Below are positions 8,751 through 17,786 of a DNA stretch of 64,000 bases, piece by piece. The notes under the pieces are model-generated. The model had not been told where the DNA came from. It ran no database searches and was given only the letters and a program-made list of their open reading frames with translations. The stretch lies in assembly GCA_963774445.1 (NCBI GenBank), contig CAVZFC010000022.1, forward strand, positions 1 through 64,000, in the 5' to 3' direction. The stretch is from CAVUQH01 sp963774445 (GTDB lineage: Bacteria > Myxococcota_A > Polyangia > Haliangiales > Haliangiaceae). Position 1 is the stretch's first letter. Every line of letters starts with the position of its first letter. A program made the position numbers and the translations under genes.

Positions 8751-9886
8751 CGCAGATCGTCTCCCGTGGGTGAGGTGGGCGGACGGCGGCGCCTCGGCTC
8801 GGTCGCCGGCTCGTCGCCGCGCGACGCCAACACGGCGGCCTCGAGGTAGCGGCCCTCGCGCGCCAGCAGATCGGCCAGCCGCCGACAGGCGTTGGCGTGC
8901 CCCGGCTCGAGCTCCAGCGCCTGGCGGAAGCAGGCCTCCGAGCCTTCGCGGTCGCCGACCGTGCCCAGCGCCGTGCCCAGGTCGGTCCACGCCTGCGGGT
9001 CGGCCGGGCTGCGCTCGAGCCGCTCGGACAGCACCGCGCAGGCGCGGTCCGGATCACCCGTGTCGATCCGAATCTCGGCCAGCACGGCGCGGGCGGCATC
9101 CAGATCCGGGTCGATCATCAGCGAGGCTTCGAGGTAGTCGCAGGCCGCGCGCGGGTCGCCCTCTTCGCGCGACAACAAGCCGAGATTGAAACGGGCCAGC
9201 GCGCTGCCGGGGTCGAGCTGGGCGGCCGCCTCGAACGCGGCGCGGGCCGGCTGCCGCTTGCCCAGCGAGGCAAAGGCGGCGCCCAGGTTGACCCGCGGGC
9301 TGGACCAGCGCGGGTCGAGGTCGGCGGCGCGTTTGAACGAGAACAGCGCCTGCTCGAGCGCGCCCCCCTGAGCCATCGCGATGCCGTCCTGGTTGTGGAT
9401 GCGGGCCAGCGCCGCGCGCGCCGCCTCGCAGGTGGTCGAGGTCTGGTCGTCCTCGGCGGCCAGCGCCTGCTCGGCGGCCTCGCGGGCCTCGCACATGCGG
9501 CCCTCGTCGAGCAGGATCTCGGCGCGGACGACGTCGATCAGCGACGACGGGCCGTGGCAGTGGAGGGCCTCGTCGAGCACCTCGTGGGCCTCGTCGAAGC
9601 GGCTGCGGTGCAGCCCCAGACAACGCGCCAGCCCCGTGGCCGCCGACAGCAGCGACGGATCGCCGGCCACCGCCGCCCGCAGCAGCGCCTCGGCTTCGTC
9701 GATCCGGCCCTGGCGAAGCCGTTCTCGCCCCAATGCGAAGCATACCTCCGGGCGGTCCGGCGCCTGCTCGTGCGCCCGGACAAAGCAGGCCTCGGCGCGC
9801 TCGAACTCCCCCCGGCCCAGGCTCTCGAGGCCGGTCCGAAGCTCGTTTCGCCACGCCTCCGGCAGCGGTTGAGGCCTTTGGTCCAC
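8747..9886 (-). CDS. Tetratricopeptide repeat protein
   Basis: A 379-residue protein built almost entirely of TPR helices: about nine 34-residue units with the W/L-G-Y/F-A-P pattern (for example LEQALFSFKRAADLDP and ALARFNLGLL). There is no signal peptide, membrane segment or enzyme domain, so it is probably a cytoplasmic scaffold. It ends in a short Pro/Arg-rich tail. It is first in a leftward four-gene operon and divergent from the long surface protein at 10089 across about 200 bp that should hold both promoters. Confidence 0.8.
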   Translation of the reverse strand: MDQRPQPLPEAWRNELRTGLESLGRGEFERAEACFVRAHEQAPDRPEVCFALGRERLRQGRIDEAEALLRAAVAGDPSLLSAATGLARCLGLHRSRFDEAHEVLDEALHCHGPSSLIDVVRAEILLDEGRMCEAREAAEQALAAEDDQTSTTCEAARAALARIHNQDGIAMAQGGALEQALFSFKRAADLDPRWSSPRVNLGAAFASLGKRQPARAAFEAAAQLDPGSALARFNLGLLSREEGDPRAACDYLEASLMIDPDLDAARAVLAEIRIDTGDPDRACAVLSERLERSPADPQAWTDLGTALGTVGDREGSEACFRQALELEPGHANACRRLADLLAREGRYLEAAVLASRGDEPATEPRRRRPPTSPTGDDLR

Positions 9887-10088
9887 CAGGTTCTCCGAAT
9901 CGCCACCGCGGGTGCGAAAGTGGCCAATAACGCTAACACCCGCCCATGATCCGGGTCAACGCGAACCATGGGGCCTCGGCACCGGGGTCCGGGCGCGCGA
10001 TGCGTCACTTTCGCCAGCCTGCTACGAGGGATAAAATCCCAGCGGGGTCGAACTGTTAGCCAAGCCTGGGTCGGTCAACGGAGCTTTC

Positions 10089-13000
10089 ATGAATAGACGC
10101 ATCTCGAGGTGCTCGGGGGTGGTGCGCGCGCTCGTCACCGGGACGGTGGCGCTGGGCGTGTTGTCCGCCGCCGGGGCGGCCGCCAGCGCGGCGCCGGCGG
10201 TCGCCTTCTCGCACAAGGACGGCTCCAACCCGCTGGACCTCGGCAAGGTCGAGGTCGCGGGCTCGGTGTCGGCAACGCAGCCGGTGACACTGACCAACAC
10301 CGGCGACGCCGACGCGACCGGTGTGTCGGTTGCGGTCACCGCCGGCGGCACCAACTTCTCCGTCACGCAACCGGCGTCCAGCACGCTCACGACGACGGCG
10401 GACCAGATGTTCAACGTCACGTGCGACCCCAGCGCGAGTGGCGACCTCACGGGCACCGTGGAGATCTCCTGGGACCAGGACGGCGGCAACCATCTGGCCT
10501 TCACGGTCAACTGCTACGGCCCGCCGCTGTGGTTCGTGTCAACGCCCGATCCGATCGACTTCGGCAACCGCGAGGTCGGGACGGCGAGCCCGGCAACCAG
10601 CGTGATGGTGCGAAACGACTCGGCGGCGTCGATCCAAATCACCAGCCTGGACAAGAGCGGCTCCAACTGTGGCGACTTCATTATCACGTCAACCATTCCA
10701 CCGATCACGATCGCCGCGGGCACGACGACGACCATGGACATCAACTTCGCGCCGTCTGCCCGCGGTACGCGAACGTGTACCCTCACGCTGGTCAACAACA
10801 ACGGCGCGACCGACAACAGCATCGGCTTGCAGGGGACCGGCGTCGCGGCGCTGATATCGATCAGCCCGAGCAGCTTGAACTTCATGTCGCACCGGGTTGG
10901 CAGCTCGACGATGCTGTCATTCACCATCTCGAACCCGTCAACCGACGCGACCGGATGTGGCGCAGCAGCCAACGCGGCCTGCGATCTGAATATCTCGGGG
11001 ATCACCCTCTCGGGCGCGGGATCGAGCAGCTACGGGGTAAGCCCGACGACGGCGACCATCGCGCCGGGCTCGTCGCAGATGATTACCGTCACCTTCACGC
11101 CGGTCTCCCCGTCGGGAACCAAGAACGCGACCGCCACCATCAGTGCCAACGAGCCCAGCATGACCAACGCCAACGACGGCACGGTCTCGCTGACCGGCAC
11201 CGCCACCGAGGCGCTACTCACGACCAGCGCGGCCACGGTCAACTTCGGCAACGTCCGCATCAACGGCGGCATCTCCAACAGCAGCGTGAACATGAACAAC
11301 ACCGGCGGGGCCACGGTCACGGTCAACGGGATCACGTTGACCGGCGGCGACACTGGTGATTTCTCGATTCGGTCGAGCGTCCCGCCGCCGAACATCACTA
11401 TCGCGGGTGGCGCCTCGAGCACGGTCAACTTGCGCTGCGATCCGTCCGCGATCGGTAACAAGTCAACCACGCTGCGCATCACCAGCGACGACGACGGCAC
11501 CTCGCCCGACGACGTAGCGCTGAACTGTACCGGCACGCGCTCGTACGTGTCGGTCAGCAGTGTCGTGCAGATCGACTTCGGCGACGTCCTGGTCGGCAGC
11601 ACCGCGTCGGTCGCGCGATCGATCTCCAACCTGAACAGCCCGTTTGCCACTGGCCTGAATGCTACGTTCACGCCCAGCCCGTCGCAGTTCACCACTACGA
11701 TCGCGGGGGTGACGAACCTGGCCCCGGGCAGCTCCACTCCCTTCCAGGTGCGCTTCAGCCCGACGGCTCCCGGAGTGCTCAACGGTACGCTGGTCATCAA
11801 CAGCGATGACCCGGTGACGCCGTCGATCACGATCAACCTGACCGGACGCGGGGTTCGTCCCGTGGCTACGCTGGTGTTGCCCGCCAGCGGCTCGCTCAAT
11901 TTCGGCAACGTCCAGGTTGGATCGACCAGCGGTGGTCAGACCGTGCGGGTGCGCAACGACGGCACCAGCAACCTGACGATCTCCGCGGTGTCGAGGATTG
12001 GGACCAACCCCGGGCAGTTCGCACACTCGCCGGCAACGCCGCCCAACGTCGTCTTGACCCCGGGGTCGTCTGCCGACTGGACGGTGACCTGTTCGCCGAC
12101 GTCGGTCGGGACCAAGACCGCCACGCTGCGCCTGTCCAACGACGATACGAGCAACAATCCGATCGATGTGCCGCTCAGTTGCACCGGCGTCCAGGCCAAC
12201 CTGGTCGTCAGTCCGTCGCCGGTGAACTTTGGCGACGTGCGCGTGTGCGAGAACAAAGATATCGACGTCACGCTGCAGAATCAGGGCGGCGCGCCGCTCA
12301 ACGTCTCCGGGCTGACGCTGTCGAGCGCCCGGTACACCATCACCAGCGGCGTGGCGACGCCGTTCGCGATCCCGGCCAATGGTTCGACGATCCAGAAGAT
12401 TCGCTTCACGCCGACCGCGGGCGGCAACGCCGACGGCACGCTGACCATTCAGTCCGACGACCCGAATTCGCCGACGGTGGTCAACCTGAACGCCAACGGG
12501 GTCGTGGCGCAGATGGGGATCAACGCCAGCATGCACGACTTCGGTGACGTGCGTGTCGATCAGACCTTCCCCACGCAGCTGTTCACCATCACCAACAACG
12601 GCTCCGCCAACTTCCAGATCGTGTCGCTGGCGCTGTCGGACACGACCAACTTCGCGGTGACGCCGGTGTCGCCGGCCGCGCTGCCGGCGACGCTGTCGCC
12701 GACGCAGACGGCCACCTTCCGGGTCACCTCGCGGCCGCAGTCGCTGGGGGCCAAGAGCGCGACGGTCACGGTCAACACCGACATTCCGGCGGCGCCGTGC
12801 GGAATGGCGACCACGGTGGTGTCGCTGGCGGCCAACGGCGTGGTGCCGGATGCGTCGTTCACGCCCACCACGGTGGCGTTTGGCCCGCAGGACGTTCAGG
12901 CGTCGCCGGCGACCGACAACATCACCGTCATGAACACCGGCACCGCGCCACTCGAGGTGAGCGACCTGGTCATCTCCGGCGCCGCGGCGGCCCGCTACAC

Positions 13001-13913
13001 CGTCAGCTCCAACGCGCTGCCGTTCACCATTCCGGTGTCGAGCTCGGCGGTGGTACAGGTGACCTACACGCCGGTGTTGGTGTCGGGCTCGGACGACGCG
13101 TCGCTGCGCATCGTCACCGACGCGCAGAGTGGGATGAACATGGACATCCCGCTCAGCGGTCGCGGCATCGATCGCGAGATCGTGCCGTCGGTGACCTCGC
13201 TCGACTTCGCCGACACCTACCGCAACTCGGACACCCCGCCGCAGCTCCAGGTGACCATCGACAACGCCGGTGAGGCGCCCCTGGCGATCCAGATGGTGTC
13301 CAAGACCGGCGGTGGCGAGAACGCCTTCAACCTGGTCGGCCAGCTCGATTCGAGCATCGCCGGGCTGTCCAACAGCACCTTGACGGTGCAGTTCGATCCG
13401 GGCTCCGGCGGCGATTTCTCGGCGACGCTGGTGATCATGAACGACGACGATCAGCAGCCGCGGGTAGAAGTCGCGCTCAGCGGGCGCGGGGTGATCCCCC
13501 ACTTCATGCCCGATCGGGGCGACTACGACATGACCGCGGGCGACTGTGACCTGACATCGGCCGCGCCCAAGGGTTGCATCGGCGTGGGCATCCCCACGAG
13601 GCTGACCACCGCCATTCCCGACGGCATCCGCTTCACCAACCTCGAGCCGCAGGCGTTCCGCGTGCGCGAGCTGCGGCTGGTGGACGATGACGGCGCCCCG
13701 GTCGAACTCGTCGCTCTTCCGCATCGTCGACTTCCAGTCCGAGGATATCGGCCCCAACCAGGTCTACTCGGTCGACGTCGAGTTCACGGCGCCGAAGCCG
13801 GGCGACTACCACGCCACCCTCGAGGTCTATCTCGACAACGATCCGGAACGGGTGGTGTTCGTCACCGTGCGCGCGACCGCCGTCGAGGTGCGCCTGCGCG
13901 GCGGCGGATGTGA
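10089..13913 (+). CDS. Long choice-of-anchor D repeat surface protein (frameshifted at its 3' end)
   Basis: Read as it stands, this is 1274 residues: a signal peptide (about 1-35) followed by about ten beta-sandwich repeats of roughly 110 residues. Each repeat begins with a variant of FGxVxVG (FGNREVG, FGDVLVG, FGNVQVG, FGDVRV) and contains the F/SP...T...L.I.SDDP motif of choice-of-anchor D (ASH-like) domains. The last 70 residues are Arg-rich nonsense. Deleting one A at 13705/13706 restores the domain (LFRIVDFQSED...) and leads into a Cys/Gly-rich, Leu-rich, Arg-cluster tail (CDAGGGAGLG ... LFRRRR, 13909-13986) typical of myxobacterial C-terminal sorting. A GGAG ribosome site precedes ATG 10089, and TAAAAT at 10032 is a possible -10 box. 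It is probably a cell-surface adhesin or scaffold. Confidence 0.82.
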   Translation: MNRRISRCSGVVRALVTGTVALGVLSAAGAAASAAPAVAFSHKDGSNPLDLGKVEVAGSVSATQPVTLTNTGDADATGVSVAVTAGGTNFSVTQPASSTLTTTADQMFNVTCDPSASGDLTGTVEISWDQDGGNHLAFTVNCYGPPLWFVSTPDPIDFGNREVGTASPATSVMVRNDSAASIQITSLDKSGSNCGDFIITSTIPPITIAAGTTTTMDINFAPSARGTRTCTLTLVNNNGATDNSIGLQGTGVAALISISPSSLNFMSHRVGSSTMLSFTISNPSTDATGCGAAANAACDLNISGITLSGAGSSSYGVSPTTATIAPGSSQMITVTFTPVSPSGTKNATATISANEPSMTNANDGTVSLTGTATEALLTTSAATVNFGNVRINGGISNSSVNMNNTGGATVTVNGITLTGGDTGDFSIRSSVPPPNITIAGGASSTVNLRCDPSAIGNKSTTLRITSDDDGTSPDDVALNCTGTRSYVSVSSVVQIDFGDVLVGSTASVARSISNLNSPFATGLNATFTPSPSQFTTTIAGVTNLAPGSSTPFQVRFSPTAPGVLNGTLVINSDDPVTPSITINLTGRGVRPVATLVLPASGSLNFGNVQVGSTSGGQTVRVRNDGTSNLTISAVSRIGTNPGQFAHSPATPPNVVLTPGSSADWTVTCSPTSVGTKTATLRLSNDDTSNNPIDVPLSCTGVQANLVVSPSPVNFGDVRVCENKDIDVTLQNQGGAPLNVSGLTLSSARYTITSGVATPFAIPANGSTIQKIRFTPTAGGNADGTLTIQSDDPNSPTVVNLNANGVVAQMGINASMHDFGDVRVDQTFPTQLFTITNNGSANFQIVSLALSDTTNFAVTPVSPAALPATLSPTQTATFRVTSRPQSLGAKSATVTVNTDIPAAPCGMATTVVSLAANGVVPDASFTPTTVAFGPQDVQASPATDNITVMNTGTAPLEVSDLVISGAAAARYTVSSNALPFTIPVSSSAVVQVTYTPVLVSGSDDASLRIVTDAQSGMNMDIPLSGRGIDREIVPSVTSLDFADTYRNSDTPPQLQVTIDNAGEAPLAIQMVSKTGGGENAFNLVGQLDSSIAGLSNSTLTVQFDPGSGGDFSATLVIMNDDDQQPRVEVALSGRGVIPHFMPDRGDYDMTAGDCDLTSAAPKGCIGVGIPTRLTTAIPDGIRFTNLEPQAFRVRELRLVDDDGAPVELVALPHRRLPVRGYRPQPGLLGRRRVHGAEAGRLPRHPRGLSRQRSGTGGVRHRARDRRRGAPARRRM

Positions 13914-13968
13914 CGCTGGCGGCGGCGCCGGGCTGGGGGCAGCGCTGCTGCTTCTTCTGGCCGCCGGG

Positions 13969-15696
13969 TTGTTCCGCAGGCGGAGAGCGGCGGCGGTGGT
14001 CGCGGGGTTGGCGCTGCTGCTGGCGGCGGCGCCGGCGCGGGCCGATCGCACGCGCAATCTCGACCTGTCAACCTTTCGTCCCATGCCCGGGGTCGAGTGG
14101 CAGATGCTGTCGGTGGAGGGGCCGCGGGTCGGGCAGCCGGGCGCCTGGTTCCTGGGTCTGTTCCTCGATCACTCGGTCAACCCGCTCAATCTGCAGTCGC
14201 CGCAGATCGAGGGGATGAGCGACGCCATCGTCGCGCAGCGCACGTCGTTCGACCTGGCGTTCGCCTACGCCTTCGGCGGGCGGTTCGAGGCCGGCGCGCT
14301 GGTGCCGATGCTGCAGCAGTCGGGCAGCGACAGCTCCGTAGTGCGCGGCGTCAACGCGGCCCAGGGATTCTCGTTGGGCGACATCGCGCTGCACGGCAAG
14401 GCCAGCATCTACGACGGCACGCCGCTGTCGCTGGCGGCGGCGGCCACCTTCACCGTTCCCACCGCGACCAGCGGTGAGTTTGCCGGCGTCGGCGGACCGA
14501 CGGCGCACGCGCAGCTCATCGGCGGGCTGGAGATCTCGCGGGTGAGCGTCGCGGCCAACGCCGGCTTTCGCTTGCGCGGCTCCGGCGAGTTCGGCGATCT
14601 GTACCAGGGCAACGAGGTGACCTACGCGGTCGCGACCTCATACCGGGTGCAGCGGCAGCTCTGGGCCATCGGCGAGCTGTTCGGCGCGTTCGGGCTCAGC
14701 CGGCAGGGCTCGACCCAGGGGGTCAGTCCGCTCGAGTGGTCGCTGGGCGCGCGTTACCGGATGACCCGCGAGCTTTCGCTGGGCGCCGGTGTTGGCGCCG
14801 GACTGATGGGCGGCATCGGAGCCCCCGACTTCCGCGGCTTCGCGATGGTCGCGTACACGCCCAACGCCAGCGCGATCGGTCAGTTGCCGATCAGCGGCAC
14901 GGCGCCGGTGGTCGACAACGGCGACGACGACGGCGACGGCATCGTCAACTCCAAGGACCGCTGCCCGGAGCAGGCGGAGGACAAAGACGGGTTCGAGGAC
15001 GACGATGGCTGTCCCAATCCGGACAACGACAAGGACGGCTTCCCCGACGGCAGCGATCCGTGCCCGATGGCGGCCGAGGACAAGGACGGCTTCAAGGACG
15101 ACGACGGCTGCCCCGACCTGGACAACGACGAGGACGGCATTCCCGACGCCCAGGACAAGTGCCCCGACGAGCCCGAGGACAAGGACGGGTTCCAGGATCG
15201 CGACGGCTGTGACGACCCGGACAACGACAAGGACGGCATCCCCGACGTCATCGATCAGTGCGCGCTCGAGCCCGAGACCATCAACGGCAAGGACGACGAC
15301 GACGGCTGTCCCGATGAGGGCGAGAGCCTGGTCATGGTCATGCCGGATCGAATCGAGGTGTTCGAGCCGATCCGCTTCGTCGGCCGCTCCGACCGGATCT
15401 CCAAAAGGAGCCACAACGTGCTCGGCCAGGTGGCCGCGACCCTGCGCGCCAATCGCGACTTCATCCGCGTGCGCATCGCCGTGCACGTCCAGCCGCGCAA
15501 CTCCAAGGACCTGCAGATGACGCAAGAGCGCGCCAAGGCCGTGCGCCAGTGGCTGGTCCAGTGGGGCATCGAGCCCGAGCGCCTGGAGACCAAGGGCTTC
15601 GGCTCCACCCGCCCGCTGGTGCCGAAGAGCAAGCGCGGCGCCGCCAAGGTCAACGACCGCGTCGAGTTCATCATCCTCGAAAAGAAGATCAAGTAA
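13969..15696 (+). CDS. OmpA-family outer-membrane protein with thrombospondin type 3 repeats
   Basis: A 575-residue protein in three parts. The N-terminal part is a beta-barrel-like domain (about 25-310). Next come four to five calcium-binding TSP3 repeats (DxDxDG-rich, bases 14920-15310). Last is a C-terminal OmpA peptidoglycan-binding domain (about 460-575, ending GFGSTRPLVP ... NDRVEFIIL). I place the start at TTG 13969, because this gives a textbook signal peptide (basic FRRRR, Leu/Ala core, ARA cleavage before DRTRN). The open frame has no stop upstream: it runs back in the same frame to 13687 and joins the frameshift-corrected surface protein, so the two may be one fused product. The gene ends one base before an inverted-repeat element. 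Confidence 0.82.
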   Translation: MFRRRRAAAVVAGLALLLAAAPARADRTRNLDLSTFRPMPGVEWQMLSVEGPRVGQPGAWFLGLFLDHSVNPLNLQSPQIEGMSDAIVAQRTSFDLAFAYAFGGRFEAGALVPMLQQSGSDSSVVRGVNAAQGFSLGDIALHGKASIYDGTPLSLAAAATFTVPTATSGEFAGVGGPTAHAQLIGGLEISRVSVAANAGFRLRGSGEFGDLYQGNEVTYAVATSYRVQRQLWAIGELFGAFGLSRQGSTQGVSPLEWSLGARYRMTRELSLGAGVGAGLMGGIGAPDFRGFAMVAYTPNASAIGQLPISGTAPVVDNGDDDGDGIVNSKDRCPEQAEDKDGFEDDDGCPNPDNDKDGFPDGSDPCPMAAEDKDGFKDDDGCPDLDNDEDGIPDAQDKCPDEPEDKDGFQDRDGCDDPDNDKDGIPDVIDQCALEPETINGKDDDDGCPDEGESLVMVMPDRIEVFEPIRFVGRSDRISKRSHNVLGQVAATLRANRDFIRVRIAVHVQPRNSKDLQMTQERAKAVRQWLVQWGIEPERLETKGFGSTRPLVPKSKRGAAKVNDRVEFIILEKKIK

Positions 15697-16566
15697 GGGG
15701 ACACGCACGCCCCCAATAACCACCCGAAATTAATCACGATCTGGACGTAAACGTCCAATCATTCGCCGGCGTCTCCGCGGCCCGGGTTCCGTCCGGCCGC
15801 CTGAGATGTCGCGTGTCGGGCGACGACGCCATTGCCTCGATAGCGTCAACCTCGTCGGCGTGATCGGGCCGAGTGCCACCGGCAACGTAGTTGGCGAACA
15901 GCTCGCGATAGGCGCTGGCGCGGGCTTCGGGGCTGGCTCCGAGGCTGAGGTACCACGGGCTGGGCGTCCACCAGCTCGGGGAGATCTTGCTCTGGTCTAC
16001 GTAGCCCGCGTGAAGCGCGTAGGTCGACCACGGATAGTCGAGCGGGTCGGTGACGATGCCCGCGCGGATTGGGTTTGCCTCGATATAGACCGTCGTGGCC
16101 GCGAGCTGGTGCTCGCTCGTCACCGGCTTGCTGTAGAAGCGACCTTCGAACAGCTTGCCGCTGCCGTTGCGTTTGCTGTTGCGTCGCTGCGCCCACCGTT
16201 GCGCGAAGTTGCCCACACAGGTGCTCGCCGCTTCGACGCTCGGTGGCGTGCTGAGATCGTGCAGGTGATTCGGCAGCAGGCAGAGCGCGTTTAGCGCACA
16301 TCCCCGCTCGCTTGATGCATCCGCGATCAATCGCAGCATCGTGCGGAAGTCGGTTGGATAGCTGAACAGCCGACGTCGGTTGTTGCCGCGGTGGACGATG
16401 TGATTCGGCTGTCCGGGGAGGATGTTGTGGGCGCGAGGCTTTCTCGGCATGACACCCCCTTTATCGGGGGCGGGTGCCGCGCGGTTGCCTGCCGTCGGGA
16501 AGGATTGGACGTTTGTGCTGAAATATTGTTTAATATCCGCAGGTTATTGCTTGCGTGCGTGTCCCC
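15697..16566. mobile_element. RAYT/IS200-like element bounded by terminal inverted repeats
   Basis: An 870-bp unit holding only the transposase gene. The left end GGGGACACGCACGC (15697-15710) is repeated exactly in inverted orientation at 16553-16566. The match continues after a 3-base mismatch with CAATAACC (15714-15721) against GGTTATTG (16542-16549), giving a 25-base imperfect repeat. A second inner pair is AAACGTCCAAT (15749-15759) against its complement at 16504-16514. No target duplication is visible. The left end abuts the ompA stop codon, and the right end forms the last codons of smpB. Confidence 0.75.
15734..16450 (-). CDS. REP-associated tyrosine transposase (RAYT, Y1/IS200-like HUH family)
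   Basis: A 238-residue single-strand DNA transposase of the HUH superfamily. The start HNILPGQPNHIVHRGNNRR is the hallmark of these proteins. The metal-binding H-x-H is present (LPNHLHDL), and the tyrosine segment reads VYIEANPIRAG. Such enzymes nick and join single-stranded DNA through a covalent phosphotyrosine and mobilise palindromic REP sequences. Length is normal for the family and no frame damage is seen, so it may be active. It is the only gene in a unit with matching inverted ends, between genes of unrelated function. Confidence 0.88.
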   Translation of the reverse strand: MPRKPRAHNILPGQPNHIVHRGNNRRRLFSYPTDFRTMLRLIADASSERGCALNALCLLPNHLHDLSTPPSVEAASTCVGNFAQRWAQRRNSKRNGSGKLFEGRFYSKPVTSEHQLAATTVYIEANPIRAGIVTDPLDYPWSTYALHAGYVDQSKISPSWWTPSPWYLSLGASPEARASAYRELFANYVAGGTRPDHADEVDAIEAMASSPDTRHLRRPDGTRAAETPANDWTFTSRS

Positions 16567-17026
16567 GGATTTCGGCGGCGGCGGTCTTGGCGCGTTCGGC
16601 TTCGCGCTTGTCGTAGTGGCGCTTGCCGGTGGCCACGGCGAGCTCGACCTTGATCTTGCCGTCCTTGAGGTAGATGGCGGTGGGGATCAGGGTGTAGCCG
16701 CGCTGGCGGGTCTTGATGGCGAGCTTGCGGATTTCGGCTTTGTGGAGGAGCAGGCGGCGCTCGCGGGTGGGCTCGTGGTTGAACTGGTTGGCCCAGGGGT
16801 ATTCGTTGATCTGGACGGCGACCAGCCAGGCCTGGCCGTTGCGGATCTCGGCGAAGCCTTCCTGCAGCGAGGCTTTGCCTTCGCGCAGGGATTTGACCTC
16901 GGAGCCGACCAGCGAGATGCCGGCCTCGATCCGCTGCTCGATGGCGTAGTCGTGGCTCGCGCGGCGATTGCGCACCAGGACCTTGGCGCCCTCGGGCAGG
17001 CTGGCATCTTTGCGCCGCTTGGCCAT
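16544..17026 (-). CDS. smpB: SsrA-binding protein SmpB
   Basis: A 160-residue tmRNA partner for rescue of stalled ribosomes. The family features are complete: the N-terminal VLVRNRRASHDYAIE, the ISLVGSEVKSLREGKASL core, the INEYPWANQFNHEPTRERRLL segment and KRHYDKREAER near the end. The usual basic KxRE...R tail is replaced by GHARKQ, which is encoded by the inverted-repeat end of the neighbouring RAYT element, and the TAA stop lies inside that repeat. The SmpB tail enters the mRNA channel and is functionally important, so this is a notable change. It is last in a leftward operon, 11 bp after comF. Confidence 0.95.
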   Translation of the reverse strand: MAKRRKDASLPEGAKVLVRNRRASHDYAIEQRIEAGISLVGSEVKSLREGKASLQEGFAEIRNGQAWLVAVQINEYPWANQFNHEPTRERRLLLHKAEIRKLAIKTRQRGYTLIPTAIYLKDGKIKVELAVATGKRHYDKREAERAKTAAAEIRGHARKQ

Positions 17027-17037
17027 AGCGCGCCAGC

Positions 17038-17751
17038 CTACCGCATTTGCCCCGCCTCCGCTCGGGCGGCGGCGAAGCCGAGCACGGCGGCGGCGCCGGC
17101 GTCCGAGAGCGCCCGCGCGGCGGCGGCCATGGTGGCTCCGGTGGTGATGACGTCGTCCACCAGCAGGATTCGCGTGCCGACGACGGCGGCGCGGCGGCGC
17201 GGCGGCACGGCGAAGGCGCCGGCGACGTTGGCCGCTCGCGCCCGCGCGCCGAGGCCGCGCTGCGGCGGGGTCGGGCGGCAGCGGACGAGGGCGCCCGGCA
17301 TCACCGGCACCGGCAGGCCGCGGCCGGCGAAGCGGGCCAGGAGCTGGGCCTGGTTGAAGCCGCGCGCGCTCATGCGGCGGCGGTGGAGCGGCACCGGCAC
17401 GATCTGATCGCAGCCGTCGGCGGCCTCGGCCAGCGCGGGCGCCAAGAGCGGACCGAGCGCGCGCGCCACCTCGCCGCGCTTGCCCAGCTTGAGCCGGCGC
17501 AGGGCGACCGCCAGCTGGCCGCCAAAGCGATACGGCGCGGTCATTCGCTCGAGCGGCGGTGGCGCGCGCAGGCAGCGGGCGCAGGTGACGTCTACCGGTC
17601 CCTCGACCGGCTCGCCGCAGCGCGGGCAGGCGGCCTCGATCTCGTACAGCGACAGCGCGCAGCCGGAACACAGCGACACGCCCGGCGCCACCGGCGCGTC
17701 GCAGCCGGCGCAGCCGGCCTGAAAGACCCAGTCGAGGAGGCGTGCGAGCAT
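17038..17751 (-). CDS. ComF family phosphoribosyltransferase-like protein
   Basis: A 237-residue protein. The N-terminus has two zinc-type CxxC pairs (CAGC ... CSGC, CPRC ... CARC). The C-terminus is a type I phosphoribosyltransferase fold with the PRPP loop LLVDDVITTGATM and the typical VPVPLHRRRMSARGFNQAQLLAR motif. ComF/GntX proteins take part in DNA uptake in some bacteria and may be helicase-associated; the biochemical role is unsettled. It lies 35 bp downstream of rlmH and 11 bp upstream of smpB in one leftward operon. Confidence 0.9.
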   Translation of the reverse strand: MLARLLDWVFQAGCAGCDAPVAPGVSLCSGCALSLYEIEAACPRCGEPVEGPVDVTCARCLRAPPPLERMTAPYRFGGQLAVALRRLKLGKRGEVARALGPLLAPALAEAADGCDQIVPVPLHRRRMSARGFNQAQLLARFAGRGLPVPVMPGALVRCRPTPPQRGLGARARAANVAGAFAVPPRRRAAVVGTRILLVDDVITTGATMAAAARALSDAGAAAVLGFAAARAEAGQMR

Positions 17752-17786
17752 GTCCCTATATCGGGACGAGCCGGCCCGCGGTTGCC

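Noticed and set aside
11463..13757. Very long minus-strand open frame opposite the anchor D protein
   Set aside because: A His/Arg/Val-rich shadow of GC-rich codons; the plus strand shows clear conserved repeats.
15743..15756. GGACGTAAACGTCC palindrome as an operator
   Set aside because: It lies inside the 3' end of the transposase gene and is better explained as an inner end of the element.
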